The notes under the pieces: generated by a model
Told to the model about the DNA's origin: nothing
The model's database searches: none
The model's input: the letters and a program-made list of their open reading frames with translations, nothing else
Position numbers and translations under genes: made by a program
Part shown: one piece after another, positions 35,150 to 45,244 of the stretch
How positions within the stretch are numbered: the first letter of the stretch is position 1
How the letters are laid out: every line of letters starts with the position of its first letter
Assembly (NCBI RefSeq): GCF_024343675.1
Contig: NZ_RJUD01000008.1
Location: 96,483 to 160,482 of the forward strand
DNA length: 64,000 nt
Reading direction: 5' to 3'
DNA from: Lacihabitans sp. CS3-21
GTDB lineage: Bacteria; Bacteroidota; Bacteroidia; Cytophagales; Spirosomataceae

Positions 35150-35503
35150 ATGAAAATGCTAACATTAATTGCCATATTGGCTTTCACATTCACTTCTTGT
35201 GAACAAACTGAGGTAGTTGTAGGAGAGAATTTCTCCGTAAGCTACAAGCCTACCCAATGCTCAGAGCCATGGGATGAGGCAGCTTATACTAACAAAGGGA
35301 ATCTATCAAGACAAGAACGATTCAAACTTTTCTTGAAAGATAAAGGCGTAACCGAATTGAAAGAATTCAAGAACACGCCCGATGACAAAATTTATTGTAG
35401 TGCTTGTACTTGTCCTTCAAATGACCTTTTCTCTTTCAAAGTAAGTGGGTCAGATTTGGCAAAATTGAAGACATTTGAGCCTTTTAAAACAGCTTTAAAA
35501 TAA
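35150..35503 (+). CDS. Small Cys-rich lipoprotein
   Basis: A 117-residue protein with a lipoprotein signal ending AFTFTSCEQTE, so Cys17 is probably lipidated. The mature part holds a lone Cys (QCSEPW) and a CSACTCPS cluster near residue 85, suggesting disulfides or a small metal site. The last third (LFSFKVSGSDLAKLKTFEPF) is amphipathic. I do not recognise the family. It is monocistronic and closed by a strong hairpin. Confidence 0.7.
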   Translation: MKMLTLIAILAFTFTSCEQTEVVVGENFSVSYKPTQCSEPWDEAAYTNKGNLSRQERFKLFLKDKGVTELKEFKNTPDDKIYCSACTCPSNDLFSFKVSGSDLAKLKTFEPFKTALK

Positions 35504-35520
35504 CAATTAGATTTCTAATG

Positions 35521-35551
35521 AAAAAGGCTGGAGCGATGCTCCAGCCTTTTT
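35521..35551. terminator. Strong bidirectional terminator
   Basis: AAAAAGGCTGGAGC (35521-35534) pairs perfectly with GCTCCAGCCTTTTT (35538-35551) around GAT. It closes the lipoprotein gene and the convergent cytochrome gene. Confidence 0.9.
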
Positions 35552-35554
35552 TTG

Positions 35555-37489
35555 TTATTTCAATGAATTGATATAACTCGCTATTGTAAGTGCATCTTTC
35601 TTAGGCACCTGCGGCATTGGGGCCATGGGCGTCGCAAAATCTGGCCAGTTTTCTGGCTTTGGATTATATATCAATTGCACGATTTTCTCGTTGCTATATT
35701 TACGTTTTGCTATTTCTTTAAATGCTGGGCCAACCACTTTCTTGTCTTCAGAGTGGCAAGCCAAACAAGTGTGTTTTTGAAGCAATGGTTTCACCGTTGC
35801 AAATGTTATTACCTCTTTTTTCGCAGTTGTAGCAGCTGTAGGCTTACCTTTTCCATCTGGTGAAACCAACTCTTTGGTCACTTTTGATGGCACAATTGCT
35901 TTTGCTTTACCTGAATCAAAAGTTTTTAATTCAGTGGTAGCCATTTTATTTCCTGCAGGAATGGCGTTTAATGTATAGTAAACTGTAGGATGAACCAGTG
36001 ACCAAGAATTAGTTGCCGAACGAATGCCTTCCAGATTTAACTCATGAATATAATAAGGCCTTAAACCATCCAAAACTACTCTTAATGTTTTGCCATCTTC
36101 GCTCAATTTTACTCCTTTTATTTTCAAATCTTGCTTATTTACTGGTGGTGAACCATATACTGGATGATGTTTATACAAAAAGCTGCTTGCTGCTATTGAA
36201 GCCAAATCTTCTGCAGATTTCCTATCCACTGGCATAGTAAAGTTAATCTCAAAACCATCTGGCATCGCTTTGCAAGTTAACATTTCAAAAGGCACTTTAC
36301 CGTTCCAAACCAATCTTTGCAAGCCTTGGTTGGCATCGCCTGCACTTCCCCAGCCGCGGTTGGTTTCGCCCACAAACATAGAACCATCAGGTGAGAAAGT
36401 CATACGCATAACGCCCGACTGAAAACCTCCTCGGAAATCCCAAGCTGCACCTTGATACTCGCCATTGACTTTCTCCATGAATACACGCATAATTTTAGAC
36501 TGACCTTGGTCGCCAATAAAAACCTGACCAGAAAAGGGCCCAAAATCACCGTTGGTTTCGTCTCGTATGATTTCAGAGTTAGAAATACCCAAAATTCCGT
36601 GAGGCAACCAAACCACTGGCGTCTGCACCATCGGATATTTCTCTTTCAATTCATAAAGCATTTTGAATTTCTCTTCTACAACATTCTCTGGCTTGATATA
36701 ATATCCATTTGCACCTCTAATTTTCCTATTGTCTCTTTCGGCAAAAAACTGATCTTCGGTTAATTTGACGGGTGAGTTTTGTGATGCCGCCCATTTCAAA
36801 CTCGCTGGATGACCCACAAAAACGCCTTTTCTTAAATGCCAAATACCACCCGAACCCATCCAATCGCCTTGATTATCAGAATAGAAAAGTTCACCATCTA
36901 TCATACCCAAGCCCGCAGGCGAACGCATACCCGCCGCCCAGGGCTCGTAGCGACCATCTTCATAAATTTTAAATACAGAACCTCTGGTTTTGGCTCTGGC
37001 CTCGCCTCTCCACCATTCTTCGTCACCAAAAGCTACGTTGCCGCTTACAAAAAAACCACCATCAGGAGCAATTTTTGGCCCGAAAGAATACTCGTGGTAG
37101 TGTCCTGAAACTTCCCAAGCGTGAACGGTTTCGTAACTGTCTGCTTTACCGTCACCATTTTTATCCGTCAATTTGGTTAGTTCTCCTCTTTGAGCACAAT
37201 AGAATGAACCGTCTTTATAAACCAATCCCAGTACTTCGTGCAAACCTGAGGCAAACTTCCTAAAATAAGGATTTCTTGAACTTGGGTTTTCAACTACCCA
37301 AATATCACCTCTTCTTGTCGCTAAAGCCATTGAGCCATTCGGCATCATGGTTATTCCACCCACTTCGAGCAAGATCCCCTCTGGAACAGGCAAGGTAACT
37401 ATCTTATAATAATCCTCCTCTTTTGGCGATTCTTGTGCCCAAGCCACACAAGAAATCATTAATAAAAAGCCTAATATTTTAACTTTCAT
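35555..37489 (-). CDS. Secreted beta-propeller protein with C-terminal c-type cytochrome domain
   Basis: A 644-residue protein. A signal peptide (MKVKILGFLLMISCVAWAQ) leads into a sorbosone/glucose-dehydrogenase-like propeller (about residues 30-400: MPNGSMALATRRGDIW, GLVYKDGSFYCAQRGELTKL, WLPHGILGISNSE, RVFMEKVNGEYQGAAWDF). The C-terminal ~100 residues hold one haem-binding CLACH motif in LLQKHTCLACHSEDKKVVGPAFKEIA. The distal Met is probably in PMAPMPQVP. Such proteins oxidise sugars or pass electrons from partner enzymes. I use the ATG at 37489, which gives a clean signal peptide. It lies 13 bases downstream of the DUF1080-PA14 gene in one operon. Confidence 0.88.
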   Translation of the reverse strand: MKVKILGFLLMISCVAWAQESPKEEDYYKIVTLPVPEGILLEVGGITMMPNGSMALATRRGDIWVVENPSSRNPYFRKFASGLHEVLGLVYKDGSFYCAQRGELTKLTDKNGDGKADSYETVHAWEVSGHYHEYSFGPKIAPDGGFFVSGNVAFGDEEWWRGEARAKTRGSVFKIYEDGRYEPWAAGMRSPAGLGMIDGELFYSDNQGDWMGSGGIWHLRKGVFVGHPASLKWAASQNSPVKLTEDQFFAERDNRKIRGANGYYIKPENVVEEKFKMLYELKEKYPMVQTPVVWLPHGILGISNSEIIRDETNGDFGPFSGQVFIGDQGQSKIMRVFMEKVNGEYQGAAWDFRGGFQSGVMRMTFSPDGSMFVGETNRGWGSAGDANQGLQRLVWNGKVPFEMLTCKAMPDGFEINFTMPVDRKSAEDLASIAASSFLYKHHPVYGSPPVNKQDLKIKGVKLSEDGKTLRVVLDGLRPYYIHELNLEGIRSATNSWSLVHPTVYYTLNAIPAGNKMATTELKTFDSGKAKAIVPSKVTKELVSPDGKGKPTAATTAKKEVITFATVKPLLQKHTCLACHSEDKKVVGPAFKEIAKRKYSNEKIVQLIYNPKPENWPDFATPMAPMPQVPKKDALTIASYINSLK

Positions 37490-37502
37490 CTCTATCGAAT
37501 AT

Positions 37503-39302
37503 TTAGAATATGATTGAATAAATGATTTTATTATCAACTGGACTCGCAACCAGTTCATTACCGTTTCTGATAGTGGCAGGGCTACTTATTCTAATAAAAT
37601 AAGATTTACCATCAACGGCAAAAAGCCCTTCAGATACTTTCTCTATTTTTGAACCTTCAGCTATTCTGGCCACAATATTTCCAGATTTAGAAAGACTGAT
37701 TTCTCGATTAAATTGTTTTCCTTCAACAGTCCTAATTTTATCTTGCACCTCAGTTCCTAATATTCTGTATTTAAATGTTGGTAAGTCATTTTCATCCATT
37801 GTGTAACCCAAAGGCTTATAACCAGTTGTTGATGTATCCTTTGGCCAAACTGCATACGCATCTCCAGCTAAAGCTAAGTCATGATTCAGTATGGTGACGC
37901 TACCCAATGGCCTCGAAGAACCATCTCCCCTATCTTCCCACATAGGTGTGGCATCTAGAAACTGTCCTTTCCAAATTTGTACAATGGCACCTTTGTCCAA
38001 ATCATACGTATAATGCATACCCTCGGGAGAACCGACAGAAATAGCATGTACAATTCTAAAATTCTTGTCTCCAGAAGATTTCTTAAAATCCATAAAACTT
38101 CTCAAAGTAGTGTTGGTATTGGCATTCACCAAAATAGGATCGCTAGGTTTTGAGGCTATCAATGAACCTACCACATGGTGAGGAGTACTTCTAAATCCAG
38201 GACCTTCGGACCAAAAACCAAGAGCTGGCTTTAACCATCCGTCTCTTTTATTATTAAAAATCTCAAAAGTATGTTCACCAGCTGAAAGGTCTATACTGGC
38301 TTGGCGTTGTTCCGAGGCCACTGTCCAATTGTTTCCCAAAATCTCTTTATTGTCAATTTTAAGGGTGCTATTTCCACCCAATTGGGTATAAAAAGTATAT
38401 TTACCAGCTACAGGAGCAGTGTAAATCCCTTTGATCACAAACACATAATCGTTTTGTTTCTTGGTTACTTCCCAAGTTAAATCTTCGGTTTTGCCTTGCT
38501 CATCAATCTTTATTTTTGACAAATCCGCATCGTGCATGTAGCTTCCATAATAAACTTTGTAAGAGAGATTTGATACCTTTCCAGCTGTTTTGTCATACTG
38601 ATTTATGACAATATTTTTAAAGGCCACTGAACCATGATCTCCCTGAATTCTCAACGGCCCACTTTTGGTTTCTTCTTGGGAAATACTTCCGCGAGTTACA
38701 CCAGAAAGCTCCACATTTTCGTGAAGTAGGACATTATTAAGTTTGATTGAAAGAATTTTGGCATTGGCAATTTTCTTTCCGTTTGCATCAAATCTTGGAG
38801 CTTGAAAAGAAATTTTCATATTTTGCCAAAGACCGGGAGCTTTGTAAGCATTAAATCTTGGAGCATAGCCTTCGTATCCTTTTTGGCCATCAGGTTTGCT
38901 TTCATTCCAACGTTCATAAATACCTCCACAATCATAATATTTCGGGACATTTGCACCCCAACTATCGTTCAATTGGATTTCATACCTTCCTTGTAGATAA
39001 AGACCAGAGTTTGATCCTTTGGCCATCATAAAGTCGAATTCTATGTCTAAATCTCCATGTTCTAATTTACTAAAAAGATCATAATCTAAGCCATATTTAC
39101 CTTGTTCGTGTTCACAGAGGAGCACACCTGTACCAGCGACAGAAGTTACAGTATTCTTTTTGTCAATATCAACATTGACATCACTTACAATCTTCCAATT
39201 ACTTGATTTAGGAATAAATGCAGACAAATCATTCAAAGGAATGGGCGTTTGACCATAGACCATACTTTGACAGAGAGCCAGCAGCAGAAATAGTTTTTTC
39301 AT
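37503..39302 (-). CDS. Secreted DUF1080-PA14 protein
   Basis: A 599-residue protein with signal peptide (KKLFLLLALCQSMVYG), an N-terminal DUF1080 domain (about 20-240: HGDLDIEFDFMMAKGSNSGLYLQGRYEIQLNDSWG compressed in order, GPLRIQGDHGSVAFKNI), a PA14 carbohydrate-binding domain (about 245-375: GKYTFYTQLGGNSTLKIDNKEI, INLS-like AGEHTFEIFNNKRD) and a C-terminal domain with propeller-like strands (about 390-599). The family is linked to 3-keto-disaccharide hydrolysis. It forms an operon with the cytochrome-propeller protein; the pair suggests oxidation and cleavage of glycosides outside the cell. The last predicted strand (KIIYSIIF) is an odd hydrophobic end. Confidence 0.85.
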   Translation of the reverse strand: MKKLFLLLALCQSMVYGQTPIPLNDLSAFIPKSSNWKIVSDVNVDIDKKNTVTSVAGTGVLLCEHEQGKYGLDYDLFSKLEHGDLDIEFDFMMAKGSNSGLYLQGRYEIQLNDSWGANVPKYYDCGGIYERWNESKPDGQKGYEGYAPRFNAYKAPGLWQNMKISFQAPRFDANGKKIANAKILSIKLNNVLLHENVELSGVTRGSISQEETKSGPLRIQGDHGSVAFKNIVINQYDKTAGKVSNLSYKVYYGSYMHDADLSKIKIDEQGKTEDLTWEVTKKQNDYVFVIKGIYTAPVAGKYTFYTQLGGNSTLKIDNKEILGNNWTVASEQRQASIDLSAGEHTFEIFNNKRDGWLKPALGFWSEGPGFRSTPHHVVGSLIASKPSDPILVNANTNTTLRSFMDFKKSSGDKNFRIVHAISVGSPEGMHYTYDLDKGAIVQIWKGQFLDATPMWEDRGDGSSRPLGSVTILNHDLALAGDAYAVWPKDTSTTGYKPLGYTMDENDLPTFKYRILGTEVQDKIRTVEGKQFNREISLSKSGNIVARIAEGSKIEKVSEGLFAVDGKSYFIRISSPATIRNGNELVASPVDNKIIYSIIF

Positions 39303-39323
39303 AAAAGAAAGGTTTTTTTGTTA

Positions 39324-39331
39324 CAAAAATA
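39324..39331 (-). promoter_or_regulatory. -7-like element of the DUF1080/cytochrome operon
   Basis: Minus strand TATTTTTG, 22 bases before the start codon. No clear -33. Confidence 0.4.
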
Positions 39332-39402
39332 AGGCATCATTTTCCTTAATTCGATATTTTTTAAAAATTTTTATTAAATATCTAAAATGCCTAAAACAAA
39401 AA

Positions 39403-39431
39403 AAGGTTGAGACCACTACAGCCTCAACCTT
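39403..39431 (-). terminator. Terminator of the atpDC region
   Basis: AAGGTTGAG (39403-39411) pairs with CTCAACCTT (39423-39431); on the minus strand it is followed by a long T-run, 22 bases past the atpC stop. Confidence 0.8.
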
Positions 39432-39452
39432 CTTCAAAAACATAAATATCTA

Positions 39453-39695
39453 TTACACCACAGCTTCAGCCAAAACCAAAACCTTGTTGCTAAATACTTG
39501 CAATACTCCACCATCTACTACAATGGTTTCTTTCTTGTTTCCAATTTCATAAACCAAATCACCCGTTTTTAGCGTACTCACCATCGGTGCGTGATCTTTC
39601 AAAACTTGAAACTGACCATTTTTACCTGGTAAGATAACTGAATCTACCTCACCGTTAAAAACGTTTTTTTCTGGAGTTATTATTTCTAATATCAT
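39453..39695 (-). CDS. atpC: F1Fo ATP synthase epsilon subunit
   Basis: An 80-residue beta-sandwich-only epsilon subunit. MILEIITPEKNVFNGEVDSVILPGKNGQFQVLKDHAPMVSTL compressed in order matches the conserved N-terminal domain. It lacks the C-terminal helical hairpin that in longer epsilon subunits inhibits hydrolysis; this short form is usual in Bacteroidota. It follows atpD, but a four-helix-bundle gene lies between them on the same strand. Confidence 0.93.
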   Translation of the reverse strand: MILEIITPEKNVFNGEVDSVILPGKNGQFQVLKDHAPMVSTLKTGDLVYEIGNKKETIVVDGGVLQVFSNKVLVLAEAVV

Positions 39696-39750
39696 AGTGC
39701 TGATTTGTTAATGTGTTAATTAGCTAATTAGTTAATTCACCACACTCAAT

Positions 39751-40089
39751 CTATTTTGATTTACTTGTGGCAATAATTTTTGTCAAAATCTTGCCTATTT
39801 CATTTATCTTTTCCAAAAGAATATCTGAATCTGGATAACTAGGGGCAAATTTACAAATTCTTAACCAGTAATTTGATTCATTTGCTTCTTTTGCGGCTAT
39901 TTTCATTTTATGAATGAAATCTGCCTTACTTTCAGCATTTTGTGCCTCTATTACATTAGCTCCAATGCTAGTTCCAGATTTTAATAACTGATTTGATACT
40001 ACAAACTTTTTGTTTTCTTCTAAAATTTCACAAAAAGCAATGATGTCTAATGAAAATTGAAACGTTTTGTCTAAAATTGGATTGTTCAC
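39751..40089 (-). CDS. Four-helix-bundle protein (S23-type) between atpD and atpC
   Basis: A 112-residue all-helical protein of the S23/four-helix bundle family common in Bacteroidota, where relatives are also encoded in intervening sequences of 23S rRNA genes. LLKSGTSIGANVIEAQNAESKADFIHKMKIAAKEANESNYWLRI in order is the conserved core. It sits in the middle of the atpD-atpC operon, which is unusual, and is flanked on both sides by AT-rich TTAAT repeats (39702-39738 and 40140-40178). The biological function is unknown. Confidence 0.88.
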   Translation of the reverse strand: MNNPILDKTFQFSLDIIAFCEILEENKKFVVSNQLLKSGTSIGANVIEAQNAESKADFIHKMKIAAKEANESNYWLRICKFAPSYPDSDILLEKINEIGKILTKIIATSKSK

Positions 40090-40176
40090 AAATTTATGTT
40101 TTTGCTCAAAACTAAAAGTTTATGAAAACTTTGCAATCAAATAATTAACAAATTAATCAATTATCAAATTAACCAA

Positions 40177-41682
<1,506 letters not shown>

Positions 41683-41722
41683 TTATGAAATATTTAAAAT
41701 TTATCTACTGATTTTTGGACTG

Positions 41723-41752
41723 CAAAATTATAAATTATGCATGATAAAACAA
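41723..41752 (-). promoter_or_regulatory. Predicted promoter of atpD
   Basis: Minus strand TTG (41750-41752), 19-base spacer, TAATTTTG (41723-41730) followed by CAG. Ideal Bacteroidota spacing; leader of about 35 bases. Confidence 0.65.
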
Positions 41753-41934
41753 ATTCGAACCAAATCTTTTTTTGTATTTTTTTTAGAGAATATCAAAAAT
41801 ATGGCACTTTTTATTGTAGTAAACTATGAATTTATGAAAATCCAAGTTTAACATTCCTATAAAATTCGCTTTTACCTGCACCAATGAAAACCTTTTAAAT
41901 TCTTTTCGGATGAATTGAAACAAAATAACGCACC

Positions 41935-42936
41935 TTACTTGCCTTTTCTATCATTTAATGCTTTTTTAAAAAAAACTCCATGCCGGGTAAGATCGTAATT
42001 CCAGTTTGAAAACAAACTAGGAGCCCAACTGGGGTCAAAAACCCAAACTACCCACGAAATATTCTTGTTGTCACAATACTTTATAATGGCTTCACCATAA
42101 GATTCATCGCTAATTACTGGTATATGGGCTCCTCTTTCTTCAGCACCTGCAAATCCGATTTCAGTTAAAATCAAAGGATATTTGTCTTTTACAAACCCCC
42201 AGTCTTTTGTCCATTGTTCTTCCCAAGGTTTTGGTCTTTTCTGAGGATATGGATGAGAAACATAGCCAATACCTTCGGCATTTATGGGTTCGGAAGCTAT
42301 TTGGGTTAAATCATAAGCCCAATTAAAACCTGCTACGAGCGGTATAGCGGTATTTCCATGTGCTCTGATGATTCCGATTATCTCTTCATTGAGTCTTTTC
42401 CAATCTTGCCAACTGCATGTGCCCAACTCTCCATTGTAAGTGGTAGGTTCATTGAATATTTCAAAAAAAGCAACTGTATTATTCCCCTTAAAGTGCTTGG
42501 CTATGGTTCTCCAAAACTCAAAAGTTTCTTTCTGTGTGGTTTCGTATCCGTCTGCCTGATACATTTCTGTTCTAAGATTTCCGATAGAATGCCAATCTAT
42601 AATGACATACATTTTCTGACTTTTTGCCAAAAGAACCCCTTCTTCTAATAGTTTCAAGTATTTATCTTTTCCAACTCTCCGCCAAGCAGAAGGATGAACA
42701 GGAAATCTTACCACATTGGCACCCCAAGATTTCATGGCTTCAAAATAGGCCAAATCCCAGTGTCCTTGATTGGCTAACTTTTCAGGATCGCTCGTATTCA
42801 GTCCTCTTAAAATAAACGGCCTATCATTTAACACAAATTCATTGCCTTTGACCTTGATTTGGGGTAAATCAGCAGACTGAGAAAAACAGGTAAGAATGTT
42901 AAATAGTACAAAAAACAATAGATAGAGGTATTTCAT
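41935..42936 (-). CDS. Secreted GH5-type glycoside hydrolase
   Basis: A 333-residue (beta/alpha)8-barrel enzyme. Signal peptide MKYLYLLFFVLFNILTCFSQ; the catalytic acid/base lies in FFEIFNEPTTYNG (NEP) and the nucleophile in LILTEIGFAG. GVNVVRFPVH-like GANVVRFPVHPSAWRRVG and VIIDWHS are GH5 landmarks, and the last barrel segment ISWVVWVFDPSWAP follows. It probably cleaves beta-1,4-linked glucans or mannans; the precise specificity is not visible. A minus-strand TATTTTTG element overlaps 42954-42961. Apparently monocistronic. Confidence 0.88.
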   Translation of the reverse strand: MKYLYLLFFVLFNILTCFSQSADLPQIKVKGNEFVLNDRPFILRGLNTSDPEKLANQGHWDLAYFEAMKSWGANVVRFPVHPSAWRRVGKDKYLKLLEEGVLLAKSQKMYVIIDWHSIGNLRTEMYQADGYETTQKETFEFWRTIAKHFKGNNTVAFFEIFNEPTTYNGELGTCSWQDWKRLNEEIIGIIRAHGNTAIPLVAGFNWAYDLTQIASEPINAEGIGYVSHPYPQKRPKPWEEQWTKDWGFVKDKYPLILTEIGFAGAEERGAHIPVISDESYGEAIIKYCDNKNISWVVWVFDPSWAPSLFSNWNYDLTRHGVFFKKALNDRKGK

Positions 42937-42979
42937 TTTCAAGGTTTTGAAAACAAAAATAGCGGATTTTGAGCAAAAA

Positions 42980-43002
42980 AAAACTTGCACGAGGCAAGTT
43001 TT
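42980..43002 (-). terminator. Terminator overlapping the DksA-like stop codon
   Basis: AAAACTTGC (42980-42988) pairs with GCAAGTTTT (42994-43002), and the stop codon (43001-43003) lies within its 5' arm, followed by a T-run on the minus strand. Confidence 0.75.
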
Positions 43003-43390
43003 AAGATTGTTTTAGTTTAGATTCAATAGTCTGCTGGGTATGAGGAACAGCCCTGAGTCTTTCCTTCGGAATTAACTTGCCTGAATCCCTACAAATGCCA
43101 TAAGTACCGTTTTTGATTCTGATAAGAGCTGCTTCAAGTTGAGAAGCGAATTTTTGCAGTCTGGAAGCAGACTGACTCAACTGCTCCTTTTCTCTAACAT
43201 CAGCACCGTCTTCAAGTGTTTTTGAACCCACAGCTGTATTATCCGTACCGTTATCATTTTTTCTACTAAGAGTTTCTTTGATGAAATTCACTTCATTGTT
43301 GGTTGCGGCCAACTTTTTGATGATAATTTCTTCAAATTCTGCCAATTCGGTTTCCGAATATCTGGTTTTTTCTTCTATTGAATTAGCCAT
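43001..43390 (-). CDS. TraR/DksA-like protein with degenerate zinc finger
   Basis: A 129-residue DksA-type regulator of RNA polymerase. A coiled coil (residues about 15-95) carries the conserved helix hairpin, and the C-terminal globular part has the hallmark GTYGICRDSGKLIPKERLRAVPHT. In DksA proper this region carries four Cys; here only the first remains (GIC), and the others are Ser, Ala or absent, so zinc is probably not bound. I start it at the ATG at 43390 (MANSIEEK); a longer frame from 43456 is unlikely. It may control transcription from ribosomal or stringent-response promoters. Promoter at 43443-43450. Confidence 0.85.
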   Translation of the reverse strand: MANSIEEKTRYSETELAEFEEIIIKKLAATNNEVNFIKETLSRKNDNGTDNTAVGSKTLEDGADVREKEQLSQSASRLQKFASQLEAALIRIKNGTYGICRDSGKLIPKERLRAVPHTQQTIESKLKQS

Positions 43391-43799
43391 AATTAGATTA
43401 ATTTTCTTTGGGTTGTTAATAAGTAGTTTTTTAAAATTTCCGCAAATATAATTCATTTAAAAAAACTCGCAATCTTTTTTTAAATATTCCTAAAAATGAC
43501 TGTTTATCAATGTGTTGCTAGTACACAATTGATAACAGAAAAATGATTAAAATTTAACTTTTGAGCAATTTTACATCTGATCGAATCAGGACTTTCAACC
43601 AAATATTATTTTGCAGAAAAAAATTTTCATATATCATTTTTCACAAAAGCAATAGAATCGACTGTTTTTGAACGCAAACACCTATTTATCTATTTCTTTT
43701 TGCCAAAATAACAATATAACAAATTTTAGAATAAATATAACAATTGAAAGATTAGAAAATTTTGTGTTAAGTTTGCACCCAAATCAAATAATAAAATAA
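43391..43799. other. Divergent control region between DksA-like and glutamate dehydrogenase genes
   Basis: About 409 bases without a gene. It holds the -7 element for the DksA-like gene (minus strand TATATTTG, 43443-43450, extended by CGGAAATTTT) and the TTG-N21-TAAGTTTG promoter of glutamate dehydrogenase at 43744-43775. The middle is AT-rich with no evident hairpin. Confidence 0.55.
43744..43775 (+). promoter_or_regulatory. Predicted promoter of glutamate dehydrogenase
   Basis: TTG at 43744-43746, 21-base spacer, TAAGTTTG at 43768-43775, extended by CACCC; ATG 25 bases after the box. Confidence 0.6.
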
Positions 43800-45077
43800 A
43801 TGACCTATTTAGAGCCGGCTCCAATAAAGGACAAAGAAAATCCTTTGGAGTCAATGATGTCTAGGTTTGATGCAGCCGTGAAAATCCTTGGCATTAGCGA
43901 CGAAATGTACAATATTTTGAAAGTTCCTGCCAGACAAGTTATCGTAGGATTGCCTGTAACAATGGACAATGGGAAAATCGAAGTTTTTGAAGGTTATCGG
44001 GTTATTCATTCTACCATACTTGGCCCTGGAAAAGGAGGAATCAGACTAGATCCAGATGTTACATTGGATGAGGTACGTGCTTTAGCGGCATGGATGACCT
44101 GGAAATGTGCCGTTGTAGACATTCCTTACGGTGGGGCAAAAGGTGGAATAGCCTGCAATCCACGAAACATGTCAGCAGGAGAAATAGAAAGATTGATACG
44201 AGCCTACACTTTATCTATGCTCGATATTTTCGGCCCAGACAAAGACATTCCAGCACCGGATATGGGAACAGGTCCAAGAGAAATGGCGTGGTTGATGGAT
44301 GAATATTCAAAGGCGAAAGGTATGACGGTGCAAGCCGTAGTAACTGGAAAACCATTGGTTTTGGGTGGTTCTTTGGGAAGGACAGAAGCAACGGGTAGAG
44401 GTGTAATGGTTTCAGCACTTTCAGGCATGGAAAAACTTAAGCTCAATCCTTATCGTGCCACCGCGGCCGTGCAAGGCTTCGGAAATGTAGGCTCACATGC
44501 GGCAGCTCTTTTACATGAAAAAGGTGTGTCAATCACTGGAATTAGCGATATCAGCGGAGCTTATTATAACGACAATGGAATTGACATAGAGAAAGCCATG
44601 GCTTACAGAAATGCCAACAACGGCACTTTGGAAGGATTTGGTGGAGCTGAAAAAATTGATGCAGAAGAGTTGTTGTTTTTACCTGTAGATTTACTTGTAC
44701 CTGCTGCAAAAGAAGATGTTATTACAAAAAGCAATGCAGGTAGAATACAAGCCAAACTGATTGTGGAAGGAGCCAATGGCCCAACATCTGCAAAAGCAGA
44801 CGATATTATCAATGAGAAAGGCATTATGGTGGTTCCTGATATCTTAGCCAATGCAGGTGGTGTTACGGTTTCTTATTTTGAATGGGTACAAAACCGCATT
44901 GGATACAAATGGACTTTAGATAGAATAAATAGACGTAGCGACAGAGCGATGAAAGACGCGTTTAATAATGTTTTCGAAATTTCTCAAAAATATAAAGTTC
45001 CCATGAGACTTGCGGCCTATATTCTGGCCATCGATAAGGTTTCAAGCTCTTACAAGTTTAGAGGTGGCTATGGTTGA
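43800..45077 (+). CDS. Glu/Leu/Phe/Val dehydrogenase (glutamate dehydrogenase)
   Basis: A 425-residue homohexameric amino-acid dehydrogenase. GGAKGGIACNPRNMSAGEIERLIRAY is the substrate-binding/catalytic region with the catalytic Lys in AKGGI. GPDKDIPAPDMGTGPREMAWLMDEYS is the family signature (the PAPDVGT motif). The Rossmann glycine-rich turn is AVQGFGNVGSHAAALL. It oxidises glutamate to 2-oxoglutarate and ammonia or the reverse, linking carbon and nitrogen metabolism. The stop codon lies inside a 16-bp duplication. Monocistronic. Confidence 0.95.
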   Translation: MTYLEPAPIKDKENPLESMMSRFDAAVKILGISDEMYNILKVPARQVIVGLPVTMDNGKIEVFEGYRVIHSTILGPGKGGIRLDPDVTLDEVRALAAWMTWKCAVVDIPYGGAKGGIACNPRNMSAGEIERLIRAYTLSMLDIFGPDKDIPAPDMGTGPREMAWLMDEYSKAKGMTVQAVVTGKPLVLGGSLGRTEATGRGVMVSALSGMEKLKLNPYRATAAVQGFGNVGSHAAALLHEKGVSITGISDISGAYYNDNGIDIEKAMAYRNANNGTLEGFGGAEKIDAEELLFLPVDLLVPAAKEDVITKSNAGRIQAKLIVEGANGPTSAKADDIINEKGIMVVPDILANAGGVTVSYFEWVQNRIGYKWTLDRINRRSDRAMKDAFNNVFEISQKYKVPMRLAAYILAIDKVSSSYKFRGGYG

Positions 45078-45105
45078 TTCGATTGAAGATTGATTCGATT
45101 GAAGA
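45074..45105. repeat. 16-bp direct duplication overlapping the gdh stop
   Basis: TTGATTCGATTGAAGA occurs at 45074-45089 and again at 45090-45105. The stop codon TGA (45075-45077) is in the first copy. Confidence 0.9.
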
Positions 45106-45148
45106 TTTACGATTGTATTGATTCATTTTAAGAATATAAATAGTACAG

Positions 45149-45182
45149 AAAAAGACTTTTGCTTCGGAGTAAAAGTCTTTTT
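45149..45182 (+). terminator. Terminator of glutamate dehydrogenase
   Basis: AAAAAGACTTTT (45149-45160) pairs with AAAAGTCTTTTT (45171-45182), with a T-run. Confidence 0.8.
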
Positions 45183-45217
45183 TTGTTAATGACGAGCCGA
45201 ATGTTTTATTAAAATTT

Positions 45218-45225
45218 TAACTTTG
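45218..45225 (+). promoter_or_regulatory. -7 element of the SDR/SixA operon
   Basis: TAACTTTG followed by CG, 20 bases before the SDR ATG; -33 weak. Confidence 0.5.
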
Positions 45226-45244
45226 CGAAAACCTAAATTATTAA

